Assembly (NCBI GenBank): GCA_016709155.1
Contig: JADJEI010000001.1
Location: forward strand, 1-64,000
DNA length: 64,000 bases
Source of the DNA: Ignavibacteriales bacterium
GTDB lineage: Bacteria; Bacteroidota; Ignavibacteria; Ignavibacteriales; Ignavibacteriaceae
Direction of reading: 5' to 3'
Of this stretch, positions 1-12,185 are shown piece by piece. A program made the position numbers and the translations under genes. The notes under the pieces are model-generated. The model had not been told where the DNA came from. It saw only the letters and a list, made by a program, of their open reading frames with translations, and made no database searches. Position 1 is the stretch's first letter; every line of letters begins with the position of its first letter.

Positions 1-2250
1 CTTCAATTATTTCATAAAACTCAGCAAACCAATGGAATGGCTGGTGAGATTTTAACCAATCATCAAATTCTTTTTCTTCTTTCTACTTTTTTTCATAATC
101 ATTTCCAAGGTAATCATTAAGTGATCGTTTAGTTTTTTAATCTTTCATTAAATTCGTCTTTAGATTTTTAAACACTGTATGTTTAGATTCATCTTCTAAT
201 TGTATTTCTTTATATCTTTTAAATGCTTTTGAAACAACATCTAATTCATCATAAATTTTTTTGTATCTACACCAACATTTAAACTCCAGGTTAGTCCCTT
301 ATCAAGTTCTTGCTTGGTTGCATAACCAATTAATGTATTACCACAACGCACATTAAAATCAATATCAGGCAATGGTTCAAGATGTTCAAAGTCTTCAACT
401 TCGGCGACAAGCTTTAAGAAAAGACGAAGTTTTGCGATTTCAACAGCTTCGTTCATTATATCCACACCATAAAGGTTATTAAGTATTATGGATTTGTAGA
501 TATAGTATTGTTGGTTAGGATGCTTTGTTATTTCTTCAAGTACTTTTCTAAATTGCGAAAATTTCTTGCCATTTTGTTTATCATCTTCTTCAATAAATCC
601 TTTCATACGTTCAATACAGCCATAGTAAAGTGGTTCAAGAATGTTAAGAGCTGCAAACAAAAATGCACCTGAACCGCAGGTGGGATCAAGTACAGTAATT
701 TTTGTGATTGCCTTATAGAATGCATTTATAAAATCAGAGCCTTCGTATTGCTGAACTGCATCTTGAGCAAACTGGCGTATGTTTAGATTGTAAGTGATAA
801 AATTGTTTATCTCTTTTATTTCACCATTTTCAATTTTTGTTTTAACATCAAAGTATCGGTTTCTTCTTTCCACAACTTCACGCCAGATTTCAGTCGGTAA
901 TGCAAATTCTGGTGGTGCGGCTTTGTTCCAATCTTTACGGCGTTCTAACAAATTTGGTTTAGTAGTATCAAGACCGATTTGTATTTCTTTGGGTAGTTCG
1001 CGAATTTTTAATTCAGATTGCTTCGCTCCGCTCGCAATGACATTATCGTATATACCGTGTTTTACAGAATCGTAAATGTAGCGGTCGGGATTATCACGAA
1101 GCATTTTCCATAAACTGCTCTCATCTTTGAAAGCGTTTGCACAATCTTTTTTAATCTGGTCGAATAGATAAGGAATGACAGTATTCTTTGCTATGTATTC
1201 AGTTATATCTTCTTTGGTGTAATATGCACCCATAGTGGCACGGTCGTTAATGTACTTCTCAAAGATGTAGCCGATTACATCAGGATTTATATCTTTACCT
1301 GTTGCAGTAATTTTTGTATCAAGATGCCAATTATATTCATCAAAGAACTTAAAGATTTTATCAAAGGCTTTGTCTTCAATTTCTATTTTTTTATAATTCT
1401 TTTCGATCTGGTGAACATCGAATAATCCACCATTGAGATAAGGCACTTTACCAATTTCTTTAGGAAGTCTTTCGGTTCGTTCTGGCGAACCTAATCCCTG
1501 GTGTAAAAGAACGAGTAAAAAGTTACGATAGAATGAAAAGAATTTGTCTTTGCCTTTTCGTTTTTGAACATCTTTAAGTTTATCACTTAAATAATTGATA
1601 TTGTTATCAAGAAATCCTTTTTCTGAATAAAATAAATAAACATTAAACGGTTTAGCATAAGCGATGCATACCAATCTTTGTTTACTTTATCTTCAATACC
1701 ATCAATAAATTTTAAGAAGGCTGTATGTTGTGCTTTAAATTCAACATAAAATTTCTTTGTTACTTTTTCAGCATTTGTGTTAAACTGTTCACGTACATTT
1801 GAACGTACATCGGCAATTGTAACTTTATCTTCTTCATCAAGATTAAATAGTAGACCACTAAGTTTTTGAAATAAAAGTTCGGGGGATTGGGATTGGAAAT
1901 AAGGTGTTTCTCTAACAACTATTGGTTTATCAGATTCACGAAGTACAAGCTGCCAAATTTGTTGAAAGTTTTCTTTATCCGTGTATATGATCAAATGTTC
2001 ATAATAAAGTTTTGTGATGCGCTGATCAATTTTTTTACGGATACTTGATAATGGAATTTTACCAGTTGCATCCGGTGAACAAACGAAAATAACAAAACCT
2101 CTTTTTCAGCAACTGCATTAAGATTAAATTTTTCATCATCAATTGAGATAGGAACAGTCAGTGAAAGGTTCTCCCAACCAAGTTAATTAAAAAGTTCTTT
2201 GAATGATGCTGATTTGATTAGTTGAGTGAATCAGATTTATTAAGAGTCAT
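1..2250 (-). pseudogene. Eco57I-type adenine DNA methylase, multiply disrupted, runs off the window start
   Basis: The reconstructed product is a large N6-adenine methyltransferase of the Eco57I / type IIG-like class. The SAM-binding motif VLDPTCGSGAFLF is visible near 660-700, and the segment that normally precedes the catalytic NPPY box (SHQPFHWFAEFYE) lies at about 1-60, so the catalytic box itself is just outside the window. The start is ATG at 2250, overlapping the end of the helicase gene by 11 bases, which suggests translational coupling. The frame is broken near 2225, near 2100 (A run), near 1630 (A run), and near 250 and 170. In-frame stops occur at about 2185 (TAA) and 95 (TAG). The mixture of homopolymer indels and nonsense codons favours real decay, although some indels could be sequencing error. 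Confidence 0.75.
1016..1041. repeat. Dispersed REP-like element inside the methylase
   Basis: The stretch reads GATTGCTTCGCTCCGCTCGC followed by AATGAC. In the methylase frame it encodes VIASGAKQS, a peptide recognisable as the translation of a small repeat that is scattered through many bacterial genomes. It sits in frame between two conserved-looking parts of the methylase. Confidence 0.5.
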
Positions 2251-5200
2251 ATTTTAATCCCATTGAACAAATAATTTGAGGGTCTTTATTTTTTATTTCA
2301 TCTTCATTTATAAAACAAAGTTTATCATCTTCACGAAGTGAGATAGCAAGCTTAGCAAGTTGTTCATCATCAATGCCTGCTTTTAATTGACGATTAAATG
2401 TTTCTTTAGCAAATTCTTTAAGGGCATAACGATAAATATCATCGATTGTTCTTTTTAATGAATCATCAGCAAAAAGGGTATTTTTATTTTCTTCATAATA
2501 ACGATTAAGCCGAGCGTACACACGAAACCGAGCACCAGTTTTTTTACCAAGCTGACCACCAATAAGTTTTTCAGAAACTTTGATATATTCAAGTCCAGAT
2601 GCAACCAGTTTATGATGATTAGTTAATTTTTGCAAAGCAGTTTCGGATTCTTCGCAAGCTGCTTTTTTAAGAATAGTATATTGTGATTGGGTAATGAGTT
2701 CGCCTTTATCATCAACCATTATTAGTACGTCATTATCTTCCCACGTTTTAGAATAAACAATTACACCTTCAGAGTTATCTTTTTTCTTTGATTCTTTTTT
2801 AGTTGCATAAATGACATTAGGTAGCGAAGGGATTATTTTTTCTAGTTCAGGATTTTTATCAAGTGCATTTTTCCATATCTGAAATGCGTAAGAAGCAAGA
2901 TCAACTTCAGAATCATCTTCATTATCAAGGATACCGGATTTCTCATTATACAAATCTGAAATGTTTATCGGATCACCTTCAAAGAAAGTTTCATCAGAAC
3001 CAACAACCTCAGCATTTTCCTGAATACGCTGTGTAAGTCTGCGTCGTAGGTTGATGATTTTTTCAATACCATCTTCGGGTAGGAAAGAGTAACAAAGAAT
3101 TTTATCCGATTCCTGCCCAATTCTATCAACACGACCTGCACGCTGAATTAAACGAATGATAGCCCAGGGCAGATCATAATTAAGAATGATATGACCATCT
3201 TGTAAATTTTGCCCTTCACTAAGAACATCAGTAGTAATAAGAACTCGAATTTCTTTGTTTGTACCTTTTAGTGCTGGAAATTCATTACTTACAGGACTAA
3301 AACGATTTGCAAAAGAAGTTGGATCTTCAGCATCACCTGTAACACATTCAAGACTATCAACACCACGCGATTTCATTTCATTAAAAAGATAATTTGCTGT
3401 ATCTGCATACTGAGTGAAGATTAGAATTTTATCTTTTTTATGTTTTTTAGTACAGACATCATAAAGAGCGTTTAATTGGCGATCTTGTTTTGGATCCCAA
3501 TCTTTGCCAAGTTGCAAAATTGATAAGAGTTTTAAACTGTCATTTGAAAGATCGAGTTCAAGTTCTGGTCTGAAGAAGTTTGCAGGTAACCAATCAAATT
3601 TGCTTTTCTGTGAGCCAGAAAATAAAATGTAAACTTCTTTAGCAAGATCGTAATATGCTTTTTCTTCAAACAGAATATTGTTGTTGTTTTGATTTGCATT
3701 ATCATAGTCTTTATCATCAAGAAATTCATCAAGCAAATTTGCTTCCTGCCCGCCAATTGGAATTGGTAAATTATTTTTAAGCGCATATTGATAGATGTTA
3801 TTTCTTAGAATATGACGACTAAGAGATAAGAGAAATGAATACCCACTGCTTTCAAGACGTTTGAATAAATTAGTACGTGCGAAACCCATAAGTCGTTTAC
3901 CTGCACGAGATAAATTTATAATTGTTGTATCTTCATCTTTACTTGGTTTTGTTGGAGTAGTTTCTTTGATGTAATTGCCTAATCCATAGCGTGGAAGATT
4001 TAATTGATTTAGTGCCGAAACAACCGACGTTGTATAAAGTTTTGCATATTGATCATTAGGGTCATTGGGATTAAAATCATATTCTACTTTTTTAGGGATA
4101 CGATCCGGAAAATAAGAACGACGACCATCACTAAACAATAAGTACTTACGTTTTTTACTGGATCATCAATTGAATAGTTCTCTTTAATGAAGCTACGTGT
4201 TCTGCGGACTAAATAGAGACGCATTAATTCACGCCAATCATCAGAATAATCACTTTTCTCAAAAGCTAATAATGTACGTTCTGAGTATTGATACTTTGCA
4301 ACAAATTCTACTTTGCCACCAATCTCACGTATAAAATTTTCTGGTGATTGCCCTAAGTCTGCATCATCATCTATAAATAGACGTAATTGATTTGATAAAT
4401 CTGAGTAAGATTTATTATATGGTGTTGCGGATAATAGAATAACTTTGCTTGCATTAAGACCAATATATTCTTTTATAGCTCTGTATCTTTTACCTTCGCG
4501 ATTACGAAGATTATGGCTCTCATCAATTATTATAATTCTATATCGTCTAAGTTTTTGAAGTTCAGTTTGGGCGACAGAAATAGACATTACTTTTGCGCGG
4601 AGTTGATATTTATGAACGTACTTCTCCCACATTTCAGTAATGTTTTTAGGACATATAATTAGTGTTTCAAGATAAAAATCGTCTTCAAATATTTTTGCGA
4701 GTGCACAAGCAGTTATTGTTTTACCAAGACCAACAACATCCCCAATTATAACGCCATCTCTTTTATTAAGATGATGTGCTGCAATCAACACAGCTTTCTG
4801 TTGAAATTCGAGTAATTCATTTTTGAAAACTTTAGGAATTTGAAATTCTGATAAACCTGATCTTGCTTCGCGAGAAAGATGATAAGCTATTTTAAGATAA
4901 ATATGATAAGGTAAATATGGTTGTTCGGATGCCCAGGATGTGTCAATTATCTCAGCAAGTTCTTTCGAAATATCTATACACCATCTGTCATTCCATCTAT
5001 CTTCAAACCATTTTGATAATTTGATGGCAGCATCCTGTTCGAGTACATCAACATTTAATTCACCTTGTTTTGCTAAACCTGCCAAAGTAAGATTGCTACT
5101 ACCAACAAAACCAATAACCGGATTTATCTTGTCATTCCGGAATGTGAGATACAATTTTGCGTGAAGAGTATGTTTAAGAAATAATTTTACAACTACTTTG

Positions 5201-5559
5201 CTTTGTTTTATTTGGGTCGATAATTTACGAAGGCCGAGTTCATCTTCTTCTGAAGGAACACCAATTGTTAATTGTTCACGGAATTTTTTAGCAAGGTCTT
5301 TTCTAAGATTGTTAGCTTTTTGATTATCGATCTCATTTGAACCTTCAGAAGAAAAATATTCTCTCAAAAATTCTTCTGGGTGTTTATGCATCCCAACCAA
5401 TAGGCGGCATTTGTTGTCATCCACACCTGTAAAAGAATCAATTTTGTTCGCTACTTCTTTCCAACCACGAAGATTAAAATAACCTACAAAAATCAGATCG
5501 GTGTGAAACTTCAAGGAAATCGGATAAACCTTTGGTGAGATAGTTTTCGATGTTGTCAA
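2240..5559 (-). pseudogene. PLD-family nuclease / SNF2 helicase fusion (restriction or defence type), one frameshift
   Basis: One gene of about 1,105 codons split by a single frame break near 4157, where a run of six A should be seven to restore the reading PVKKRKYLLFSDG. The N-terminal part has a phospholipase D-like motif (HAKLYL at residues 133-138, GSSNLT at 153-158). An SF2 helicase follows: Walker A GDVVGLGKT at 273-281, DESH box at 346-349, motif III LLSATPY, and in the second ORF the C-terminal lobe with ILIFTQYAD and QRAGRVDRIGQ. PLD-SNF2 proteins next to an Eco57I-like methylase are a known restriction-type arrangement, and the methylase follows directly with overlap. Substrate and modification are unknown. 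It is not a canonical DISARM or BREX locus, because their other core genes are absent here. Confidence 0.8.
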
Positions 5560-5590
5560 AAATTTTAGGCATAGAGTTTAATATTTAATA

Positions 5591-5960
5591 ATGAAAATGT
5601 TCCATTTACAACCAACTCAGCACCCCCAATAAAGAAACAAGTTTGAGGGGAGTGTAATCCTGTTACAATCTACAGTGCTTATTTATAAAGACAATGATAT
5701 TCAAAAATCACATCATAAATTAAAAAAAAGTATTCATTAACTCTAACAATTTTCCCTAATGATCTTCTCATAAACAAAAGACTATTAGCGACGATCTACA
5801 CTGTAATCAAAGTCTAATCAATTTACCTCATTAAGCTCATCTTCTTGGTATTAATAAAACCCCCTTCCTGCAATCTATACCAATAAATCCCTGCGCTTAA
5901 TTGTAAATTGTAAATTCTACATTGCACATTATTCATTCTAAACTCCACATTGTACATTGT
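5591..5960. repeat. Long AT-rich repeat, copy A
   Basis: This stretch matches 11781-12135 in the same orientation, with a nearly identical core (TAACTCTAACAATTTTCCCT, then AATGATCTTC). It ends in degenerate TGTAAATTGTA / TACATTG microsatellite-like sequence. It includes the tail of a relic type IX sorting domain. No gene is visible between 5560 and 5822. Confidence 0.75.
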
Positions 5961-6020
5961 TTTAAGTTGAACAAGAGAACCTTCATCTTCGCTCAAGGCT
6001 GCATAAAGTTTAATGAGCAA
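5823..6020 (-). pseudogene. Relic of a type IX secretion C-terminal sorting domain
   Basis: The reading ends LSAGIYWYRLQEGGF...TKKMSLMR, which matches the usual end of type A sorting domains in this phylum (LASGIYFYRLQ...TKKMVLLK). The N-terminal part is missing and the middle is filled with AT microsatellite sequence, so this is a remnant, not a functional gene. It lies directly downstream of nrfA. A second, more decayed copy with internal stops lies at about 12000-12080. Confidence 0.6.
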
Positions 6021-7521
6021 TTACTCTTTTAATTTATACTCATATAAAAATCCCTGCCGCTGTTTAGCTATTTTATCCCATTTAACAACGGTCGTATTTA
6101 GAAATTCTTGTTTAGCCTTTTCAAGTTTTTGAATATCAAGCCCAATATATTCTTGTGCTTTTTCTTTTGTAGATATATCGGGCATATCAATCGGATATTT
6201 CCATCCCTGCCTGGAAAATAATATGGCAATTTCCCTTCTCGCCTGCTCACCTTTTTGAATTGATGTACCAAGAACTCTTAATTCTTCAACCGGTGCATGG
6301 AATCCTAAAGCATTGGCGGCAGCAACCCAATCCCATCTCCATTGTGCATGACGAATAAGTTTGAGTATTGGTTTCATCTGTTCTTCAGTTGCACCATTAT
6401 CCTGACGCAACTTTGGCTTCAATGTGTGCGGCTGCTAATGTTTTCTCAGCTATTCTTCTTATCTCTTCTATTCTATCCTGCCTGTCATAAACATCCTGCA
6501 TAAGTCTATCAGTATCTTCTCGATGACAAACCTGGCAGGTTCTTGCAACATTGTTCAAAGGTGATTGTATGTGATGGTCTGTAAACTTAACCCCGCCTTC
6601 ACTTTTGTATGGCATATGACAATCCGAACAGGAAACACCGCGCACTGCGTGAATACCAGTCATAAATAATTCAAAATCAGGATGCTGCGCTTTTAACATT
6701 GGGGCTCTGCTAAGTGCATGTGTCCAGTCAGAAAATTCAATTTCATCAAAGTATTCTTCCATATCATCTGCACTGAATCCTTTATCCCACGGGAAAGTCA
6801 AATACTTTTCTTCTTTTCCCTTAAAGTAATATTCAACGTGGCATTGTGCACAAACTAATGAACGCATTTCCTGTCTGCTAAAACTACTCATATCTTTTCC
6901 CTGTCTCTGATAAGCTTCAATTAGTGCTGGACGAGTAATTCTTAAGTTCATAGTTTTGGGATCATGGCAATCCTGACAACCAATCGGGTTAACTATTTCT
7001 GAACCTAAATCAATCCATTTTTTCTTATAAAAATTTGAAGCTCCTATCTCATGCATAACCCGCGGAACATCTGTGCTTTTGCAAGTCCAGCAAGTTGCCG
7101 GCATCGGACTATTTTCGTTATCTCCCGTTCGTAAAATATTTCGAATATCTTCTATTGCATGACCATGTCCCCTACCCTGATTATCCTCTTTTGAAAAAGC
7201 ATAACCCGCCCACATCACAACAAGCTCGGTGTATTTTTCAAGATAATCTATTTTAACTGAGCCTCCATGTTTGCTTGCATAATCAGTCTTCAAAGTTTTA
7301 AGATATGATTCAAACTCGCGAGGATAATTTTCTCCCCATACTTCATTCCTTGGTTCCCAATCATTTATGGGTTTAACCATTTGCAAAACTGCGGATTCAC
7401 TCCTTCTTTCCAAAATTGATGAAGCGAATAATCCAATTAAAAAAACTACAACTGCCGTTACAAAGAACAATATCCAGCCTAGCCATGGTTTGTTTTTTAC
7501 TAATTCACTAATTGGTTTCAT
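6021..7521 (-). pseudogene. nrfA: Ammonia-forming cytochrome c nitrite reductase NrfA (one frameshift)
   Basis: Pentahaem periplasmic enzyme reducing nitrite to ammonium with six electrons. The diagnostic active-site haem motif CWTCK (lysine ligand) is at residues 144-148, followed by CQDCH (182-186), CAQCH (224-228), CSDCH (298-302) and CQVCH (329-333). An N-terminal membrane helix (about 13-35) fits an uncleaved anchor or signal. The last 130 residues are in another frame; removing one A near 6415 restores EAKLRQDNGATEEQ. The gene follows nrfH by 39 bases in the usual nrfHA order. All haem motifs precede the break, and the total of about 500 residues is normal for the family, so an assembly error is a real possibility. 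Confidence 0.9.
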
Positions 7522-7560
7522 AACTTTATCCCGAATGATTTATTAATAATTAATTCTTTT

Positions 7561-8138
7561 TTATTTCAATTCTTTCTCTATCCACTCCGGCACAGGAGAA
7601 GTTAATGCAGGAACTCTTGCATACGGGGTTGATGATAAACTGTTAACTCTTCCATGCGGAATATCGCGATGGCAATCCCAGCAATATCCATCGCCATCCT
7701 CCTGTATTTTCTGATTGCTGATTGCTCTTACCGAAATCGGATGGATCATTTCAGAATGACAGCGAATACAATTTTGCTGAACTGCTTCTTTTCCTGCTTG
7801 CTTAATTTGTATTACCTGCGGCTCAAGTCTGAACGTAAACATAAATGAATGCCTAAGTCCATCAGAGGCTTTAAAGAAATATTTTTAAGAATGTTATCCT
7901 GCGGAACATGACAATCGTTGCAGACAGTAAATCTGCCGTGGTTGCTTCTCTCCCATGTAACATACTGCGGTGTCATCACATGGCAGTTTACACAAGCCTC
8001 CGGCTTATCAGATAAATATGAAGTTGCCCTGACTATATGCAATACAAAAAAAAACAATCCTGTTAAAATGCCAAGACTGAACAATACGGGGATTTTCCAT
8101 TTGTGAGGAGGTTTAATTTTGTCAATTACTTTTTTCAT
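7561..8138 (-). pseudogene. nrfH: NrfH tetrahaem quinol-oxidising subunit of nitrite reductase (one frameshift)
   Basis: NapC/NirT-family membrane cytochrome that passes electrons from menaquinol to NrfA. One N-terminal transmembrane helix is seen (about residues 17-36), followed by haem motifs CVNCH and CNDCH in the first frame, and CIRCH and CWDCH in the second. The break is in an A run near 7882-7886 (five A where six would give NILKKYFFKASDGLRHSF). Four haem motifs and about 190 residues match the family. It is the first gene of the nrfHA operon. Confidence 0.88.
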
Positions 8139-8303
8139 AGTTAATCATTACTGGATTATGTTTTTGTTTTATAAGATTTACTATCTGGTCTGCTTATATC
8201 AAACTTTCTCATTATTGCAGCACCTCAAATCCTCACCTCTGATTGAAATGCTAAGTCCGGTAGAAAGGTTGCGTATGTACTCCTCTGATAACATAGAGAT
8301 TGT

Positions 8304-9748
8304 TTATTCTTTATACTTAAGTTTTAAATCAACAATGTTAGTTATTTCTATTGCAGACGAATTTTTAACTCGTTTAATATCTGCTACGAGCTTATCACCT
8401 TTAGCAAATCCATATATTGTGTTATTAACCTTTTGAATAAAATTGATATCTACAATCTGCGCTAGTAGCCTTTCACCTCTATATCTAAATTCCCAATTTG
8501 AAAAATTATCAAAGTCAATTTTTAAGACTTCTATTTCAGCATTATTAATTACTTCATCTGTTGTATTAGTTAATTTCATTACTGGAATTTTTTCGTCTTC
8601 TATTCCACAAAACAATGACTCGTGATCTTTAGGAATATGATACCTGATAGGTTTACCTTTTACCTTGCTGACACCTTCTTCATTATTTAATAGACTTGAT
8701 ATTTTTTTAGAATTAATCTTATTACTCAAACTATTTGAAATTTCTTTTGCTGAGAGAGCCCCTTTAGCGTTCTTTAATAATTCTAATATTTCTTTTAATC
8801 CCGGAGGTACCTCCTTTTCAAGAGATTCCATAACAAGTTGTACTTTTGAAATTTCCGAACTATATGATTCTAATTGTCTTCCATCAAAATCTACTGGGAT
8901 AGCGCCTAATTTTATCAATTCAAAATTAGAGTTATTCTCGTCAGAGTTAGGTTGTCGGACATAAATAACTCTACCCATCTTTAAACCTTTTCTAACTCCT
9001 TCCCAGGTCCCCCCTTTGTTACTTGATTGGGCAACATAAATATCTTTTGCAAGTCCATATATGATGGGGTTTCTTGCCATTGCGAGCCCTGTACTCCAAA
9101 CAGAATTCGGATGGAAAGTGCTGAGTACTACTACATTTCCTTCAACAATTTGTTTATAATATTTATTCATACCCGAAGTAAAAGTTAGTATTCCTTGCGG
9201 AAGTACTATTATACTTCTACCAACATACTTTATAGCGCTGTCCAAGGCTTGCTGATCAACTCCTTTTGCAAATCCACTTACAACAACCTTGAAGTCCTTC
9301 GAAGCAAGTCTGGCAATATTATCAGTGAATTTCAATGATATCTCACTAGCATCTCACGATCCGACAATCGCTATTGAATTTTCTTCAAATATCTGTATAT
9401 TGCCCTTAGTGTAAATAACGGGAGGTGAAAATTTAGTTTTAAGGTTTGCCTTTAAAATCTTTGGATAATTTTTAGAAGTAATAGGAATGACTTCAAATCC
9501 CTGTGATAATAAACTCTCAGCTAAAAAGGAATTACTTGCGAGATTCTTTTGGCTTCATTCAAATCATGGGTATCGCTTGAGCTGAGTTCAAAGTCAGTTT
9601 TCCATTTAGTTTCATCAAGATCAAAGAATTTTTCAAGATCAATATTCTTCAAATTAATTTTTATAATCAGTTTATTAATTTTTTCCGCTCCCCATCTTGG
9701 AAGATGGGCAAGTGTAATCCAATATGTTTGTTCTAAAAAGTCACTCAT
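8304..9748 (-). pseudogene. dprA: DprA/Smf-like DNA-processing protein (frameshift plus nonsense codon)
   Basis: Rossmann-fold ssDNA-binding protein of the DprA/Smf family, which loads RecA in transformation. Core features are SGFAKGVDQQALDSAI and LPQGI, plus a C-terminal winged-helix-like part and about 90 extra residues (ending KLKYKE). The start is ATG at 9748, overlapping the RecQ-PRTase stop in an ATGA arrangement. The frame is broken near 9530. A TGA at about 9358 interrupts IVGS-DASEIS, where family members have arginine (CGA to TGA). Because it is paired with RecQ-PRTase, this copy may serve a recombination or defence role rather than natural competence; that is inference. Confidence 0.75.
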
Positions 9749-11762
9749 ATATCTCCACCAACTGTTTTGGCAATTACTAATGGTGCTATTTTATTTGCAC
9801 CGTTTTCTGATAAATATTTTCCAATTTCTTTAATTGTTGCACCACTATCAAAAATATCATCTATTAACAAGATGTTTCTACCGGAAATTATGCCCGGATT
9901 ACTAACCGAAAAAACTCCGGCAACATTATCTTTTTTAAGTAACCCCGTCTGAAATATTTTTTGTGCTTTAGTAGTCCTTGTTTTTATCAAACCTTCAGAG
10001 AAAGTTAGTTTTAAGGTATCAGCTATTTTCTTAGCAAAATTTCTAACAAGATTTCCTGATTCAGTCGGCGGGACAAATAAACATAAATCAAATTTCGTAT
10101 CACTTAAGTATTTACGAAATGCTTTTAAACATAGTTTCAATAAATAATCCGGATAATCGCCCCCCACCTTCATATTTACAACGGTGAATAACCTTTCCAA
10201 CATTTGATACTCCATAATATGATGCGGCTACACCGTTAATTAATTTATTAGTTCTGTTCTCAACTTCCAAAATTGGGAAAAAGTTTCATAAAAATCAGTT
10301 AGTTTCTTTTTCAACACATCATTTTCTGATATTTTAATTTTTTTACCCAAGTCATTATCACATTTACCACAACTTTTACTGGAACGATCCCCCAAATAAT
10401 CACAAAGAAAATTCATTCTACAGGTTTTAAGCTCTGTATAATCAACAATATCCTGGAGTTCCTTTTGCTTGAATTTTCTTAGTTCTTCGAAATATTTTGT
10501 ATTGAGTGCCGGAGCATTGAATTTATATTCATACTTTTTACTCCTACCTGCCAAAACTCATTAATAATTCCTTGATCCCGCAAATCTGATAGAATTACTT
10601 TGACTTGAGTTTGCTTCATATTTGCGCTTTCTATAATGGCATGCAATCCAAGTCTTTGTGCCTTAACAATGTTTATTATTTTATCATATTTATCTAAAGA
10701 GGGTTTTGCTCCATCAATGAAAGAGTTTAGCAAATCTAAATCATCTTTGCGATTAAAAAATAAAATGACCCAGGCAGGTTCACCGTCTCTTCCCGCTCTA
10801 CCAATTTCCTGATAATAATGAATTGGTGATTGAGGCATTTGTGTGTGCACAATAAAACGTAAATCAGGTTTGTCAATACCCATTCCCAATGCATTCGTAG
10901 AAACAACGCACTTGTAATCATTATGCATTAAACCAGTTTCAATTTCCTTCCGACTCTCTCCGTCCAAACCGGAATTATAATTAATGGATTTAATCTGTAA
11001 ATATTCAAACCATCTTGAATATTGTTCAGTGCTAACTTTTGTACCGGTATAAATTATTCCCGTACCTGGTAGATTAGAGATGTTTTCTCCAAGCCAAATC
11101 ATCTTTTCATCTTCGGAATTAACTTTAACAACTCTCAAATTAAAATTATTCCTTAATAAATTTCCCCTGATAGATGTTATATTTTTTCCAATCTGATTTT
11201 TTATATCTTCTTCAACTCTCGGTGTTGCGGTCGCAGTAGTAGCTAGAACAGGAAAATTTTAGGAAGTAAAGTAACAAGGTTAATTATTCTTCGGTAAGCA
11301 GGCCTAAAATCATGTCCCCAAACGCTAATGCAATGAGCTTCATCTATCACAACCATTGAAATATTAATCTTTGTTGCTGCTTCAATCCATTGTTGGTTTT
11401 CCTGTCTTTCTGGAGCAATGAAAAGAATCTTGTATTTACCAGTAATAGCATTTCTTATAATCTCATCATTTTTCATCATCGGTTTGGTTGCTATTAATTG
11501 AAGCTGTGGGAATATTTTGGATTCAATGAATTTAACTTGATCCTCATTAATGCAATAAGAGGTGAGAAAATAATTGTTGTACCTTTGAATTGAGTTGCCC
11601 GGTACTGATAGCAGAGAGATTTCCCAAAACCAGTTTTCTCGATTAACAATATTCTTTCACCGTTAAAGATTTTTTGAATTGTATTCCACTGATCATAAAA
11701 AATTTATTGAACCCAAAAATTTTTGATAACTTTGTTTCCTCTATACGCCTATCTAATTGCAT
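9745..11762 (-). pseudogene. RecQ-family helicase fused to a ComF-like phosphoribosyltransferase domain (about five frame breaks)
   Basis: Start proposed at ATG 11762. Pieced across frames it shows the helicase Q region, Walker A EKTGFGKS, DEAH box VIDEAHC, the motif IV-VI lobe with IGRAGRDGEP, and a RecQ zinc-binding Cys cluster (CRMNFLCDYL...CGKCDND). It then continues without a stop in one frame (LINGVAASYYGVSNVGKVIHR) into a type I phosphoribosyltransferase domain with the PRPP loop ILLIDDIFDSGAT. Breaks near 11715, 11540, 11255, 10570 and 10165 (a six-G run) are mostly single-base homopolymer changes. The gene overlaps dprA by four bases. The role of the PRTase domain is not known. Confidence 0.75.
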
Positions 11763-11780
11763 AAGTTTCGGATAAGTTTG

Positions 11781-12135
11781 ATGAAAAATTATTATTCACA
11801 ACCAACTCAACACCACCAAATTATGGAAGGGAGAGTAATTTCTTAAAATTGACAATGTATAATTAACAATGCACATTGTATTCAAAAATTTCATTACAAA
11901 TTAAAAAAAAGTATTGATTAACTCTAACAATTTTCCCTAATGATCTTCAGATAAACAAAAGACTAATCGGACGATCTATAGTCTAATCAAAGTCTAATCA
12001 ATTTACCTCATTCAGCTGATCTCCTTACTATTAATAAATCCCCCTCACTGCCATCAACACCAATAAATCCCTGCACTTAATTGTACATTGTACATTGTTA
12101 ATTGTAAATTCTTCATTGTACATTCTGAATTCTAT
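11781..12135. repeat. Long AT-rich repeat, copy B
   Basis: Direct repeat of 5591-5960, with the same order of blocks: ACAACCAACTCA, the AACTCTAACAATTTTCCC core, the relic sorting-domain tail (LSAGIYW, here interrupted by stops), then TACATTG/TAATTG microsatellite. The microsatellite continues to about 12185. Confidence 0.75.
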
Positions 12136-12185
12136 ATTCCTAATTGTTAATTGTTTATTGTTAATTGTAAATTCTTCATTTCTCA

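Noticed and set aside
1..5559. DISARM or BREX system
   Set aside because: Only a PLD-SNF2 helicase and an Eco57I-like methylase are visible; the other core genes are absent.
12040..12185. CRISPR-like or ncRNA repeats in the TACATTG region
   Set aside because: They are degenerate AT microsatellites without constant period or spacers.
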